Source: Abelmoschus esculentus (taxonomy: Eukaryota; Streptophyta; Magnoliopsida; Malvales; Malvaceae). Taken from it: a DNA stretch of 64,000 nt. The position numbers and the translations under genes are program-made. The DNA lies in NCBI GenBank assembly GCA_035048815.1, contig JAUCBN010000035.1, positions 9,498,501-9,562,500 on the forward strand. Reading direction: 5' to 3'. Below are positions 46,801 to 58,771 of the stretch, in pieces. The notes under the pieces were generated by a model that worked only from the letters and a program-made list of their open reading frames with translations, made no database searches and was not told the origin of the DNA. Position 1 is the first letter of the stretch, and each line of letters starts with the position of its first letter.

Positions 46801-47287
46801 CTCCACAAGTAACATAATCTATTCCCTTCAATTTTAGTTATTATATTAGGATTAGTTTATATATTGTTATTTTCAGTATTTTATGTCATTATATTTAATT
46901 TTCAGTATTTTTAGGTTTTTTCTTTAGAATAAATAAAGAAACGAATACAGAAAAATTATGCCACGACAGGAAGTCTGCTGTCGTGGCAGTGCACTATATC
47001 AGAGCCACAAAATTCCTAACGGGTAGAAACAGTGTAACGGCTCTCTACCGAGAAATCCGCCACGGCAGTAACTGTGCATCAAGGCAGTAAATGCCTAACG
47101 TTTACTTTTTAACAATCATATTTTTACAGCCTATATAAGCAGACTCCTTGCTATACATTATTTACTCTTGCATTCTTGCTACTTTTTCTTTCTTGAACAC
47201 TCTTGCTCTCACTATCTTTCCAATCTCTTGAAATTTTCAGAACTCTCTCTATTACTCTAGAATTTCTCAAATCTCCACGAATAACCA
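46801..47287 (+). promoter_or_regulatory. Promoter-like module between protease and downstream ORF (A5)
   Basis: AT-rich start, then paired palindromic units (GCCACGACAGGAAG / CTGCTGTCGTGGCAG at 46960-46988, CCGCCACGGCAG near 47060), then TATATAAG (47132-47139) about 150 nt before the ATG at 47288, and a pyrimidine-rich leader (CTTTCTTGAACACTCTTGCTCTCAC). A3 has the same module antisense at 62831-63215, including a TATATAAG box near 62909-62916. Confidence 0.5.
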
Positions 47288-47723
47288 ATGTCTTCTTACA
47301 CAAGATTTGCCCCTACCACTGTTGCTGGCCGCTTGAACCGCTCGTTCGTTGCTCGACAATTATGGGAAGAGGAAGGATTTCAACAGACCAATGAGATATA
47401 CTTCGGCATTGAATCATACTTGTTCAACAAGATTCAGTATCAAGGTTGGGAGGTATTCTGCCTACAACCTCCACCGGCGAACACCACAATTGTGAGAGAA
47501 TTTTATGCACATGGGCCTAGCAAGGACAACCTCTTTATCCACTGCCGAGGCAAGCCTGTGTAACTTGATGCCAAGGTCATCAATGAATTTTATGGTCTCA
47601 CACCCATACGTGATGATCATGCCGAATTCATAGACGACATCATCACTCAAGACTATGAAGAGATTAAAGATGAGCTTTGTTACAACAACACCTCATGGGA
47701 AACCGGTACCCATAAGGGTGCCC
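47288..47723 (+). pseudogene. Plant-transposon-type ORF of unknown function (A5, truncated)
   Basis: MSSYTRFAPTTVAGRLNRSF, then FVARQLWEEEGFQQTNEIYF and VREFYAHGPSKDNLFIHCRG. A TAA at 47561-47563 interrupts, and the frame goes on with LDAKVINEFYGLTPIRDDH, IDDIITQDYEEIKDELCYNN and SWETGTHKGAHE until the break with X3 at about 47724. From memory it resembles the 'putative plant transposon protein' family often found near Athila-like gag genes; I cannot verify this. No membrane segment or catalytic motif is visible. It sits where RT would be in A4. Confidence 0.6.
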
Positions 47724-48620
47724 ATGAGATTTGTGGGGTGAACCAGGGTTGCTGTGGAGTTATGAGAGGAAATGTTTGATTAAACCTATGTGGAATTTCT
47801 GGTATGATAGTGAAGCTATTAGTGGGACTTTGAATTTGTTAAGTTGATTGGAGGTAATTTGTGGTCAAATGTTGTGAGAGTCTAGTTGAGGATATTTTTG
47901 GCAAGGTTTAGTTTTCTGTCGTGAATCTTTTATGAGCCGTATGGTTATTTTGAAGAGTATCAAATTAGAGTGGTAATCCTTGCTATATGTTTGGTGGTAA
48001 GGTGTTGTGAAAAGAGTTTAAGAGTATGTGCTTTTGAGTAAGCTTGTCTTTGGATATGGTTGAGTTATGGGTGGATGTTTATCCTACCGGTGAGGTAAGT
48101 TGGAGTGATAATTTTGTTTTGGGTTATTAGTATTGGTAAAGGCGCCAGGGTTAAAAACCGGAAAGAATCATCTTAAGTTTGGTAGTAAAGTTCTTGGGAT
48201 GGTATGGAGTTTTCCTATAAGTGTTGGATCAATCATTTGTTTGAGAATGGTGTTTCTTAGGTTCCTATTTTCCATTGGGTAGATGGATTGGTTGTGTATC
48301 CATAACATGTTAAGATTTGAGGTTTGTGAGACTGACATGGGTTGTCGTTTGGGTGTCGGGTTCTAACATCCATTGCTGGATGCATGGTGTGTTGAGATAT
48401 TGTGGTATGGTTACCTGGTATAATTGAAGATGTTGAACGGAAGGATAGTTCGACGGTGGTGGTATGGGCACCGTTGCAATTATCAAGAGTTGGTTATCAA
48501 TTTTAAGTAAGAAAAATGGGGTATTCTTTGAGTTATGTTCTTTTTGTGTGAGCTGAGATGGTGCGGTGGTTTGTGCATTGTTGCTTTGGTGTAAAGTACG
48601 AATCTGCTATTTGTCCAAAG
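47724..48620 (+). mobile_element. Non-coding internal domain of family X (X3, last third)
   Basis: Sense-strand match to the reverse of 11870-10871 and 40920-39940. It begins in shared ATGAG with the A5 ORF (47724-47728), so the join may rest on that short identity. No gene. Confidence 0.75.
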
Positions 48621-50169
48621 AGGGTAAATGTTTGATTTGTCTGTTGAGTATCATCCGGGAAAAGCTAATATGGTGACCGATGCTTAATGGCGGAGTTACA
48701 AGTAAAACCTGTCTGAGTTGAGATGATTAAGGTAAGACAGTTGAAGGATGAAGCTTTGGTGCCTTTAGTGGAGGATGTTGCTGAAGGTAGACCGACCGGG
48801 TATCATTTTGATGATAATGAGGTATTGTGTTTTAGAGGGCGAATTGTGGTGCAGGATGATGTTAAGTTGAAACAAGCTACTTGGAGGAAGCTCATACTAG
48901 TCCGTTTGTTATGCATCTGTGTAGTGTGAAAATGTATAGAGATCTCAAGAGTGTGTACTTTTGGGTTGGATTGAAGAAAAATGTGACGATGGTTTGTGTC
49001 TCGGTGTATGGTGTGTCAGCGGGTGAAAGCTAAACATCAGTTTCCTGCAGGATTGTTGCAAGCAGTTCAAGTTCCAAAGTGGAAGTGGGAGAGAGTTGTA
49101 TGGATTTTAAGACCCGGTTGCCATTAACGTCGTCCAAAAAGGATTCTATATGGGTGATTGTTGGTAGATTTATGAAGTGTGAACATTTTCTTGCCGTGCA
49201 TAAAACGTATTTTATGGATAAGTTAGTAGAGTTGTATGTTTTTATGGTGGTAAGGTTGCATGGTGTGCCTAAGCCGATCATATTGGATAGAGACCTGCGT
49301 TTACCTCAAAGTTTTGGAGGAGGTTGCAGGTTGCTTTGCATATGAGGCTTAGCTTTAGTACAGCTTATCATCCACATATAGATGTTTAGTCTGAACGTGT
49401 TATTAAGACTTTGGAGGACATGTTGAGATGTTGCATCATTGAGTTTCAAGATTCATGAGAGAAACAGTTGCCTTTGGTAGAGTTTGCTTATAGTAATAGC
49501 TTTCAGGCTTGTATAAAGATGGCGTCGTTTGAGGTGTTGTATGGGTGTGGGTATCGTACACCCTTATGTTGAAGGAAAGTTGGACAAAAGTGTGTTTCTT
49601 TACCTCATGTGTTGAAGGATACGGATGTGAAGTTAAGCTTATTTGTGCTAAGCTTAAGGAAGCTTCGGATAGGCAGAATTCTTATGCCGATTTGAAGCAT
49701 AGAGGGATAGAGTATGAATTCGGGGATAAAGTGTTTTTAAAGGTTTCACCGTGGAAGAAATTGATGAGGTTTGGGCGTAAGAGTAACTTGAGTTCACAAT
49801 TCATTGGACCATATGAGGTGTTAGAGCAAGTTGGTCTGGTTGCTTATCGATTGAGGTTACCGGAAGAGTTGAGTAAGATGCATGATGTTTTTCATGTATC
49901 GATGCTTCGTAAGTATAAGATCGGATCATTCTCATGTTGATCAGATTGAGGAAATTGAGTTAAGAGCGGATATAAGTTATGAGGATGAACCGGTGAGGAT
50001 TTTGGATGTGATTACAAAGGTTCTTCGAGGAAAGAAAATAGATTTGGTTAAAGTGTTTGGGAGAAACCGAGTTGTTGAAGAGGCAACTTGAGAGACAAGG
50101 AAAAAAAGTATGGAGCAACAGTTTCCTCACTTGTTTGTTTCAAGTAAGAATTTCGAGGACGAAATTTTT
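48621..50169 (+). pseudogene. RNase H tail and integrase with chromodomain (X3)
   Basis: Order: YHPGKANMVTDA (48647 on), then 48723-48929 with FDDNEVLCFRGRIVV. The zinc finger is broken by frameshifts (49000-49030 reads RCMVCQR-like). The core follows at 49079-49345 (MDFKTRLP, ILDRDLR), then SERVIKTLEDMLRCC preceded by a TAG (49390). After that come DRQNSYADLKHRGIEYEFGD and FIGPYEVLEQVG (49545-49940), and a chromodomain-like end at 49882-50091 stopping at TGA after EEAT. Triad residues are recognisable, but at least four breaks exist. Confidence 0.8.
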
Positions 50170-50185
50170 TTAAGAGGGGAAGAGT
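50149..50185 (+). promoter_or_regulatory. Inverted repeat and polypurine tract (X3)
   Basis: AATTTCGAGGACGAAATT (50149-50166) then TTAAGAGGGGAAGAGT (50170-50185), directly before TGTAACATC. Sense-strand version of the 9207-9244 site. Confidence 0.8.
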
Positions 50186-53100
50186 TGTAACATCTCGGTT
50201 TTGGGGTTAGAAGTTTGGGTATTAGTTAGGGGAATTCAATTCGGGTCGAATCGAGTTCTTCGGTTCGTTATTCCGAGAAAAATTAAAATTATAATATTTT
50301 AATCGGACAAGTGGTAATTTTGTGAAATGGTTTAGAAATATTAAAATGATGTTTTAAAATTAGAGAGATGTTATTTAAACTTTAATTTGATTTTTAATTA
50401 AGTTTAATTTAACACTAGTGACTACATTGTAAATTTTAGAAAGATTTATTGGATTTAATGTGTGATTTTCAAAAATTAACATTTTAGTGACTAAATTAGA
50501 AAGCAAGCTATACTTTGAATCCTTATAGGGCCATAAACCAAATTTATTTTTATTTAATGATTTATCCACCAAAATGATTTTTAGTTGTTTTATTAGAAGA
50601 TGATAATTCATTTTCTCTCTTAACTACTTATTTTCTCATATTTTCTCTCATATTTTCTCTTTATTTTCTCTCCATCTCCTTCCCCAAATTTCTTCCATAA
50701 CTTGCTGATTTCTTCATCATTTTTAACAAGATTTATTTCATTTTACTCATCTTTTCATTCTCTACAAAACGTACTCACTAATTTTGCAAATCAACATCCA
50801 TTTTCAAGAAATCAAGGGAGGATTTCTCATCTTTTGGTGGAGTAATTCTCTAAGGTAACTTTGCTGATTTCAAATCTTTTTCTAAGTTTCTTTATTGAAA
50901 TTCCTAAGTATTAGCTTGCTAATCAATAATTGAAATTTGATTTTATGTTTTTAATTCTAGATTTATGGATTTTATGGAGGTTTTTGTGAAATCTTTTTAG
51001 ATCTCAATTAATGTTGTAATTAGGTTGTTTTATTCATGATATTATTTCAATTAATTGCTTAAATGAGTCTTGAATTGATGACATTTAATTTAATCATGGA
51101 ATAATATAATCAGTGTGGTTTTAAGGTGATTTTCGGTTGTTTTAGGGGCTGTTTTAGGTGTTTTAATGTTGCTGGAGGTATAAGGATGGTTTGGATGCAA
51201 TTTTAGATCATAATTGAAGTGGATTAGATGTTAGAATCATTAGGTTTTGGGCAGATATTGTTCGGATGCGTTTCGGCTTAGTTTTCGGTCTTTTCGGCTA
51301 AGTTTTTGGTAGTTTTGTGGAGGTTTGATGTGGATGCTGGTTTGAGCATGTTATGATGTAAATATTCTCTATTTTTAATGATGTATAGGTAGCACAAGAA
51401 GGTGCTTAAGTGGCTGGTGCATTGGCGTTGTCGTCGGAGCATCGGCGAGGGCTCGTTTCGCTTGTCGGTGAGTGTTTTCAGACTTAAAGCGAATCGCATT
51501 GGTTCGGTTCTGTTTTTGGGGCTATGGAATAGTGTGAAAACTTTCTATAGATGAAGAGTTAGTAAAGTAAATGATTTTGATGCGTTATTATGAGTTTTGG
51601 CTATTTCCGATAATGGCATTAAGTTGATGATTTAAAGAGATTTTTGGAAATGCATAAGTATGATTTTTGAAATGATGCATGCATGTGTTAAATTGCTGGA
51701 AATGCATGGTTTGTAAAGACATCCATGGATTATGGAAACATGAAAATGAATTGGAGTAATATGTGGCTATTTGCCTTACAATTAATGGTGCCATTGTGCA
51801 TGACTTTCGGTTCATTTGTTGAGTACATTATGGGTGCATTATAAGATAAAAATGAATTGGAATATTATGTGGTTATTTTGACTTGAAATTGATGGTGTCG
51901 TTGAGCATGACATTTGGTTCATTTGTGAACATATTATGCATGCATTATGAGCAACAAATTATCATGCACATTTGATTATGATATTGGTTTAGTGACACTA
52001 ACTTTAGATTCGAATACGAATGACATGTCATTAGGATTGTCCTAAGCGCACTATAAATATTATGAGAATAAAGAATATTTTCTATACATAAAAAGGGTGA
52101 CTTTGTGTCTAATTGTGCGTGGTAGAGCCGTCTACACGTAACAAGGGTGACTATGTGTCCAACCGTGCGTGATAGTGCTATAATGGTGACTTTGTGTCAT
52201 GTCAATGGTGACTTTGTGTCACGACAAGACTTGTAGTCTCTAACAATGGATCCGTGTATTCGGTGAACTTAAGGTTCACACTAAGTGATCACTAGGAGCC
52301 AATATGCATACATGAATTAATATGGAGCATTGTGCATCATTTATGAAAGGAAATGATAATGTGAAGCTTACTCAAAAAAATATTTTGGTATTATGAACAA
52401 GAACATTAAAGGTTAAGTATGCATGAATTTTGTCAATGCACAGCAAGCTATGATTTGATTATGGTTTTAAATTGATGCACAAATGATTTTGTTAGAGCTT
52501 CCTCACTAAGCATGTTGTGCGTAATCTCTCTTTTCATATTGTAGAAAATTAAAGATATTTGGAGCAAGATGATCAAGGGAAAAAATCTACTTAGTTTTGG
52601 TATGATTTGGCAAATAAAGGGCACGAGAATGTGTACACCTGTCCCGTATGTGATAGTGTATTTAGCTTGTTTAAAGACTTGTAAAGAGACCGCATGTTGC
52701 TTTTGGTTTTGTTTGATGGATTGTGGTTATGTCTTGAATTTCTTAAAGCATGTCTATACATGATTATTCCTTGTTCTAAACTTTGATATAAAAAGCATGC
52801 ACACTTGCACAAGCATGAACAATGTTGTTTCTAACCAAATTTTAGGAAGCATGCCTATAGGTTATTTGTGGTTTATGTTGTTTTTATGCTTAGGAATTAT
52901 GCATGTAGTTGTGGGTGATTAATGGTTGTGTATTGAGTCGATAATGTTCACTTAGTGTAACGGAACTTTTAGGTTCCAGACCCAAAGTTCCGAAACCTTT
53001 GCCAAACAGTTTCGAAACCTTTAGAAAGGTTTCGAAACCTTGCAGGCAATCTCGATTCTGGAAAGTTACTAAACGTGAAAAGTTTTGAAACTTTCAAGAA

Positions 53101-53723
53101 AGTTTCGAAACCTTTTTCATAAAGTTTTGAAACCTTTATGAAAGGTTTCGAAACCTTTGGCTGCTAGAAATTGATAGTTGCTGGAAATTGCATTTTAGTC
53201 CTGGATATCTTTCTTTGTTCAATTAAGGTACCTACACATGTTATTCTGAGCTGAAATTTCACATGGATGCATAAAGTTAATTTATTTTCAAGATGGCTAA
53301 ATTAATTTGGACGAAATCCTTGTAATTTGAAAGATTTATATTTTGGTCCCCAAATTAGTGAAACATGCAATTAACAATGCTAGAATGCTCCGTTTGATTT
53401 GAAATGTTTCGTGAGGGATACTTGTATGTTTAATTGATCTGTGATGAAAAGAATTTGTACTTTGTCATTAGAATTTAAAAGTTTTACGTTTTAGTCCTTA
53501 ATTCACTTAAGTGTTTAATCGGATGCTTGTTTGTGATAAGATTGCTTCCGTTAATGCTTTGTATGAGACCAAGATATATAGGAACATAATTATACATCTA
53601 GGAAAAATATATATATCGGTTTTCAGGGTTGTTTATCGATTCAGACCTTCGTAGGTTTGGTTCGATATTCCCCCTGTGACCCGTTAGTGCCGGTTCCGTC
53701 TAGGCCGGGCTAAGGGGGTTACA
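50186..53723 (+). mobile_element. X3 3' LTR (3538 bp)
   Basis: TGTAACATCTCGG...GCTAAGGGGGTTACA in sense. Tandem repeats at 52090-52225 and palindromes at 52986-53160. Followed by caact. Open frames at 50375-52812 are not shared with the other copies. Confidence 0.9.
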
Positions 53724-53906
53724 CAACTGCCTCGAGGCGTAAGCAACCACCTTACCCTCTAGCATGAGTATACAACCTAACACATTCAAGGAAGCATCAC
53801 TAAACACCACATAATCTTTTTCCGGTTCCGGTTGTGTCAAGATCGATGCCTCTGTCAGATAGGCTTTCAACTGCTCAAAACTCTGTTGTCTTCTCTTGTT
53901 CCACAC
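53724..53906 (-). pseudogene. RNase H, N-terminal part (Y1)
   Basis: Reads WNKRRQQSFEQLKAYLTEAS, ILTQPEPEKDYVVFSDASLN and VLGCILMLEGKVVAYASRQL, and continues at 28046 beyond X3. FSDAS holds the first RNase H catalytic Asp. Upstream a stop (near 53922) separates it from RT. Confidence 0.85.
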
Positions 53907-54640
53907 AAAAGGAACACCTTTCTAAAGCAACTTAGTCAAAGGTGCCGCTATGATCGAAAAACTCTTAACGAACCTCCTATAGTATCCGACAAGTCCAAGG
54001 AAGCTACAGACTTCCGATACATTCGTCGGTGGTTTCCATTCCACCACAGCTTGGATATTTTGAGGATCTACTCGGATTCCATCCGCTGCAACAATGTGGC
54101 CAAGAAACGCCACCTCCGACAACCAAAATTTGCACTTACTGAACTTGGCGTACAGACGCCTATCCCTCAACACCTGAAGAACCACTCTTAGGTGAAAATC
54201 ATGCTCCTCCTCTGAGCGTGAATACACCAAGATATCACCGATGAACACAACCACAAACTGATCTAGATACGGCTGTAAGACTCGATTCATCAAGTCCATA
54301 AAAGTTGTAGGTGTATTAGTGAGGCCAAACGGCATCACTAGAAACTCATAATGTTTGTACCGCATTCTAAAAGTGGTCTTTTGGACATCCTCATCCACCA
54401 CCTTTAACTTATAATACCCTGACCTCAAGTCTATCTTAGAAAACACACGAGCACCCCTCAACTGATCAAACATATCTCGATCTTAGGCAAAGGATAACGA
54501 TTCTTGATCGTAACCTTAGTGAGCTGGCGGTAGTCTATGCACATCCTCATCGATCCATTTTTCTTCTTAACAAACAAAACAGGTGCTCCCCACGGTGACA
54601 CACTCGGTCTGATAAAACCTCTATCAAGCAACTTCTGGAT
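53907..54640 (-). pseudogene. Reverse transcriptase (Y1)
   Basis: The open piece 53922-54473 plus the end of the 54458-55330 frame. Blocks: SVSPWGAPVLFVKKKNGSMR, MCIDYRQLTKVTIKNRYPLP, then a frameshift near 54470. Next come FSKIDLRSGYYKLKV, LVMPFGLTNTPTTFMDLMN, FIGDILVYSRSEEEH, SEVAFLGHIVAADGI and SFLGLVGYYRRFV. The catalytic pair is Gly-Asp instead of Asp-Asp (codon 54237-54239), so the enzyme would be dead even without the frameshift. Confidence 0.9.
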
Positions 54641-55360
54641 CTGCTGCTTTAACTCTCTCATCTTCGTCAGTGCCATACGATAAGGTTCTATAGACATCGG
54701 TGTCGTACCAGGCAACACCTCAGTCCGAAACTCCAACTCACAATCGGGAGGTAAATCCAACAAATCCTCTAGGGAAACATTGGGATACTCGCAAACTATC
54801 CTCAATCTCTCCAACACCGGACTCTCAATGCTCACATCCACCAAGTGAGCTAAGAAAGCCTCACAACCCTGTTGAATCAACCTCTGAGCTATCAATGCTG
54901 ATACCATATTCGGTAAACACAGGTTTCTCTCGCCCCTCACCACAAGCTTAGAACCATTGGCCACTCGCAACTTCAAACTCTTAGATCGACATCCCAAACT
55001 TGTATCATATTCGAACAACCAATCCATCCCTAGGATTGCGTCGAACTCCTGAAACGGCAAGACCATAAGATCGGCCGAGAAGATAGATCCTTGCACTTCT
55101 ATCGGGCACCTCCAATATACCTTATCCACCAACACATCCAACCTCAACGGGCTTGTCACACGGACTCCTATCTCAAGGTCCTCTACTGGTAACCCCCACT
55201 GCTGAGATATCCCACGATGGATATACGAGTGGGTAGATCTCAAGTCCACAAGAGCAACTATAGGTACAGAAAACAAATTGAACGTACCTGAGATCATATT
55301 GGTAGTAGCACAGTCCTCCTGTTCCCTCACAGCATACTGTCTCGCCGGTGCTTTGGTAGT
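54641..55360 (-). pseudogene. Aspartic protease (Y1)
   Basis: Open with RT in 54458-55330. The loop normally reading Asp-Ser-Gly is Asp-Leu-Arg here (VALVDLRSTHSYI, Asp codon 55244-55246), both changes explained by C:G to T:A steps. Then FQEFDAILGMDWL, the conserved protease C-terminal block, and linker LEDLLDLPPDCELEFRTEVL leading to RT. X5 (TSD gtagt) split the polyprotein just upstream. Confidence 0.85.
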
Positions 55361-58300
55361 TGTAACATCACGATTTTGGGGTTAGTAGTTTGGAGAATTC
55401 GATTCGGGTCGAATTGGGTTCTCCGGTTCATTATTCCGGGGAAAAATAAATAAGAATATTTTAATTAGGAAAAATAATAATTTTGGAATATGGTTTAAAA
55501 TATTGAAAGTGTGTTTCAAGATTAAAAGAAAATAATTTGGGTTTTATAATGATTTTTAATTATGCTTAATTATGCGTAGGTGACCAATTTGTGTTTTTTT
55601 TGGATAATTGGAGGACTTATTTTGTAATTTTCGGAAAAATTGATGTTTTAGTGACTAAATTGAAAAGAATGCTAAACTTAGAATCCTTAGAGGGCCATAA
55701 ACCCATTTCTAATTTTTAATAATGATTTATTCACCAAAATGTATTTTAATTATTTTAATTAGAGATTTTTAATCATTTTCTCTCAAAACTACTTTTTCCT
55801 TATTTTCTCTCATTTTCTCTCCACTTTCTCTCATCTTTTCTCTTCAATTCCTTGCTGACTTTTGCATCTTTTTCCATAAAGATTACATCATTTTCATTAT
55901 CTTTCCATCCTTTACAAAACCTAAGCATCAATTTCATCAAATCAACACCAAATTGCAACGAATTAAGAAGGGGAAATTATATCTTTTTGGTGAATAGATC
56001 TTGAAGGTAATTTTCTGGATTTTTATTCTTTTCTAAGGTTCTTTATTGAAATTCCCAAGTATTAGCTTGCTAATCTTTGAATTAAAACTTAATTCTATGT
56101 TTTTAATGTTAGATCTAGTGTTTTTGTGAAAGTTTTTGTGAAATCTTTTTAGATCTCATTCAATACTGGAATTAGATGGATTCAATTGTGTTTTATGTTA
56201 ATAAAATGATTAATTGAGTCTTCGTTTGATAGCACATTAATTTAATCCCGGAATAATGCAATCGATGTAGTTTTAAGGTGCTTTTCGGTTGTTTTATGGG
56301 CTATTTTAGATGCTTTAATGTTGCTGGAGATATAAGGATGGTTTGGATGTGTTTTTGGATCATAATTGAAGTGGATTAGATGTTAGATTCGTTAGGTTTT
56401 GGGCTGATGTTGTTCGGATGCATTTCAGTTTAGTTTATGGTTTTTTCGGCTAAGTTTTCAGTAGTTTAACGGTGATCGGATATGGCTGTTGGTTTGAGCA
56501 TGTTATGATGTGAGAATGCTCTGTTTTTAATGTTGTAGAAGAGGTACAAGAAGGTGATTGAGTGCTGGTGTTTTGGCGTGACCATCGGATATCGGCGAAA
56601 GCTCGTTTCGGTTGTTGGTGAGTGTTTTCGGATTTAAAGCGAATCGCGTTTGGTACGGTTCTCTTTTGGGGACTATGGAAGAGTGTGAAAACCTTCTATA
56701 GTTCAAGAGTAAGTAAAGTAATTGTTTTTGATAAACCGATATGAGTTTCGGCTACACTTGATTAAGGCATTATATTGGTAATGCAATGAGATTTATGAAA
56801 ATGCATGAGCATGATTTGAAATGGTGCATACATGAGAATTACTTGCTGAAATGCATAGCTTATTTAGCATCCATGATTATGGAAAATTATGAGAAATGAT
56901 TTGGAATACAATGTGGTTAATTGCCTTATACATGATGGTGCCTTTGGGCATGGCTTTTGGTTCATTTGTTGAACATATTATGCATGCATTATGAGCAGCA
57001 AGTTATCATGCACATTTGATTATGATATTGGCTTAGTGACACTAACTTTAGATTCGAATACGAATGACATATCATTAGGATTGTCTTAAGTGCACTATAA
57101 ACAAAATTGAGAATACAAAATATTGCCTACACGTAACAAGGGTGACTTTGTGTCCAACCGTGCGTGGTAGAGCCGCCTACACGTAACAAGGGTGACTATG
57201 TGTCCAATCCTACGTGGTAGTGCTAATGGTGACTTCGTGTCATGTCAATAGTGACTTTATGTCATGTCAATAGTGACTTCGTGTTATGTCAATGGTGACT
57301 TCGTGTCATGACGGGACAATGGTCTCTAACAATAGATTCGTGTATTCGGGGAACTCAAGGTTCATATTAAAGTGATCACTAGAATGCCAATATACATACA
57401 TGAATTTGAGAAGAAGATTGTGCATCATTTATAAATTGTTTTGATAAGGTTATGTAAACTCAAGGATGCATATCGTTTAAAGAACATGAGCATGAGATGT
57501 TAGCATGCATGATTTAACAATGTATTACAAATTATGGTTTCATCATGGTTTTAAATAGATGCATTGATGATTTGTGTAGAGCTTCCTCACTAAGCATATT
57601 TTCTTAAGCTCTCTTTTCATACTTGCAGAAAAATAAAGGCACTTGGGTGCTTCGTTCGAGGTAAGGAAACCAAGGGGAAGAATCACTTGGATTTGGTATG
57701 TTTTTGGCAAATAAATTGGGTAAGGCAATGTGTAACCCAACCAATATGAGGAGTGTGTACATAGGCTTTGGTTTATGTTGTAATAAGACCATCATTGCTT
57801 GATTGTTAATTGTTGGACCATGGAATTATTTGGATTGTTGAAGCATGTGTTTGCATGATTGTTATGTTTTTAAACATCTTCTAGGAAGCATGCCTATAGT
57901 TTGAATGATGTCCGTGACGTTGTAAATCATGTGTTATAAGTTGTTAATTATGCCTAGGACTGATGCATTTAGTGGTAGTAATTAATGGTTGAGTATTGAG
58001 TAATCGATGTACGCTTAGTGTAACGAAACTTTTGGTTCCAGACCCAAAGTTTCGAAACCTTTGGGTGAAGGTTCCGAAACCTTTGTCAAATAGTTTCGAA
58101 ACCTTTAGGAGGTTTCGAAACCTTGCGGGCAGTTTCAATTCTGGATAGCTACTGGACGCGAAAAGTTTCGGAACCTCTGGGAAGGTTCGAAACCTTTGAT
58201 CACCAAGAATTGAAAGTTGCTAGAAATTATATTTTAGTCTCGGATATCTTCCTTTGTTCGATTAAGGTAATTACCGATGTTATTTTGAGCTGAAATTTTG

Positions 58301-58771
58301 CATGCATGCATAAAGCTGATTTAATTTCAAGATAGTTAACCTAAATTGGATAAAGTCCTTGTATTTTGGAAGATTTACATTTTGGTCCCTAAATTAGAGA
58401 ACCATGCAATTGATGATGTTAGAATGATCCGTTTGAGTTGAAATTTGCTGTGAAGAACGCTTGAGTATTTAATTAAACTTTGATGGAAAGAATTTATATT
58501 TTAATAATAAGATTTAAAAGTTTTACGTTTTAGTCCTTAATCTACTCAAGTGTTTAATCGGATGTTTGTTTTTGGTTAATGTGTTACCGATAATGCTTTG
58601 TATGAGACCTTGTCACGTAGGAATAAGATTGTGCATCTAGGTAAGATAAAATAAAAAAATGTAACAGGTTTTAGGGTTGCTTATCGAATCGAACCTTCGC
58701 GGGTTTGGTTTGATATTCCCCGTGTAACCCGTTGGTGTCGGTTCCGTCTAGGCCGGGCTAAGGGGGTTACA
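55361..58771 (+). mobile_element. Solo LTR X5 (3411 bp)
   Basis: TGTAACATCACG...GCTAAGGGGGTTACA, flanked by gtagt (55356-55360 and 58772-58776), and on both sides Y1's gag-protease sequence. No internal sequence. Palindromes at 58048-58198, tandem repeats at 57120-57312. The ends are intact, so it could be a fairly recent recombination product. Confidence 0.92.

Larger units (their letters stand above)
28047..53723 (+). mobile_element. Family-X element X3 (interrupted and deleted)
   Basis: Sense-strand element inside Y1's RNase H, flanked by caact (28042-28046, 53724-53728). Only the start of the 5' LTR (28047-28770) and the 3' part from the middle of the non-coding domain onward (47724-53723) remain. 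Between them sit A4, A5 and X4. The rest of the 5' LTR, primer site and about 1.9 kb of internal domain are gone, so the A4/A5 arrival or a later event removed about 4 kb. Confidence 0.8.

Noticed and set aside
47288..47723. Host gene between two transposons
   Set aside because: It follows Athila protease in the same copy, its upstream module recurs in A3, and it is truncated by an element junction.
57120..57312. Separate satellite array in X5
   Set aside because: Same tandem block as in the other family-X LTRs with one or two extra units; part of the LTR.
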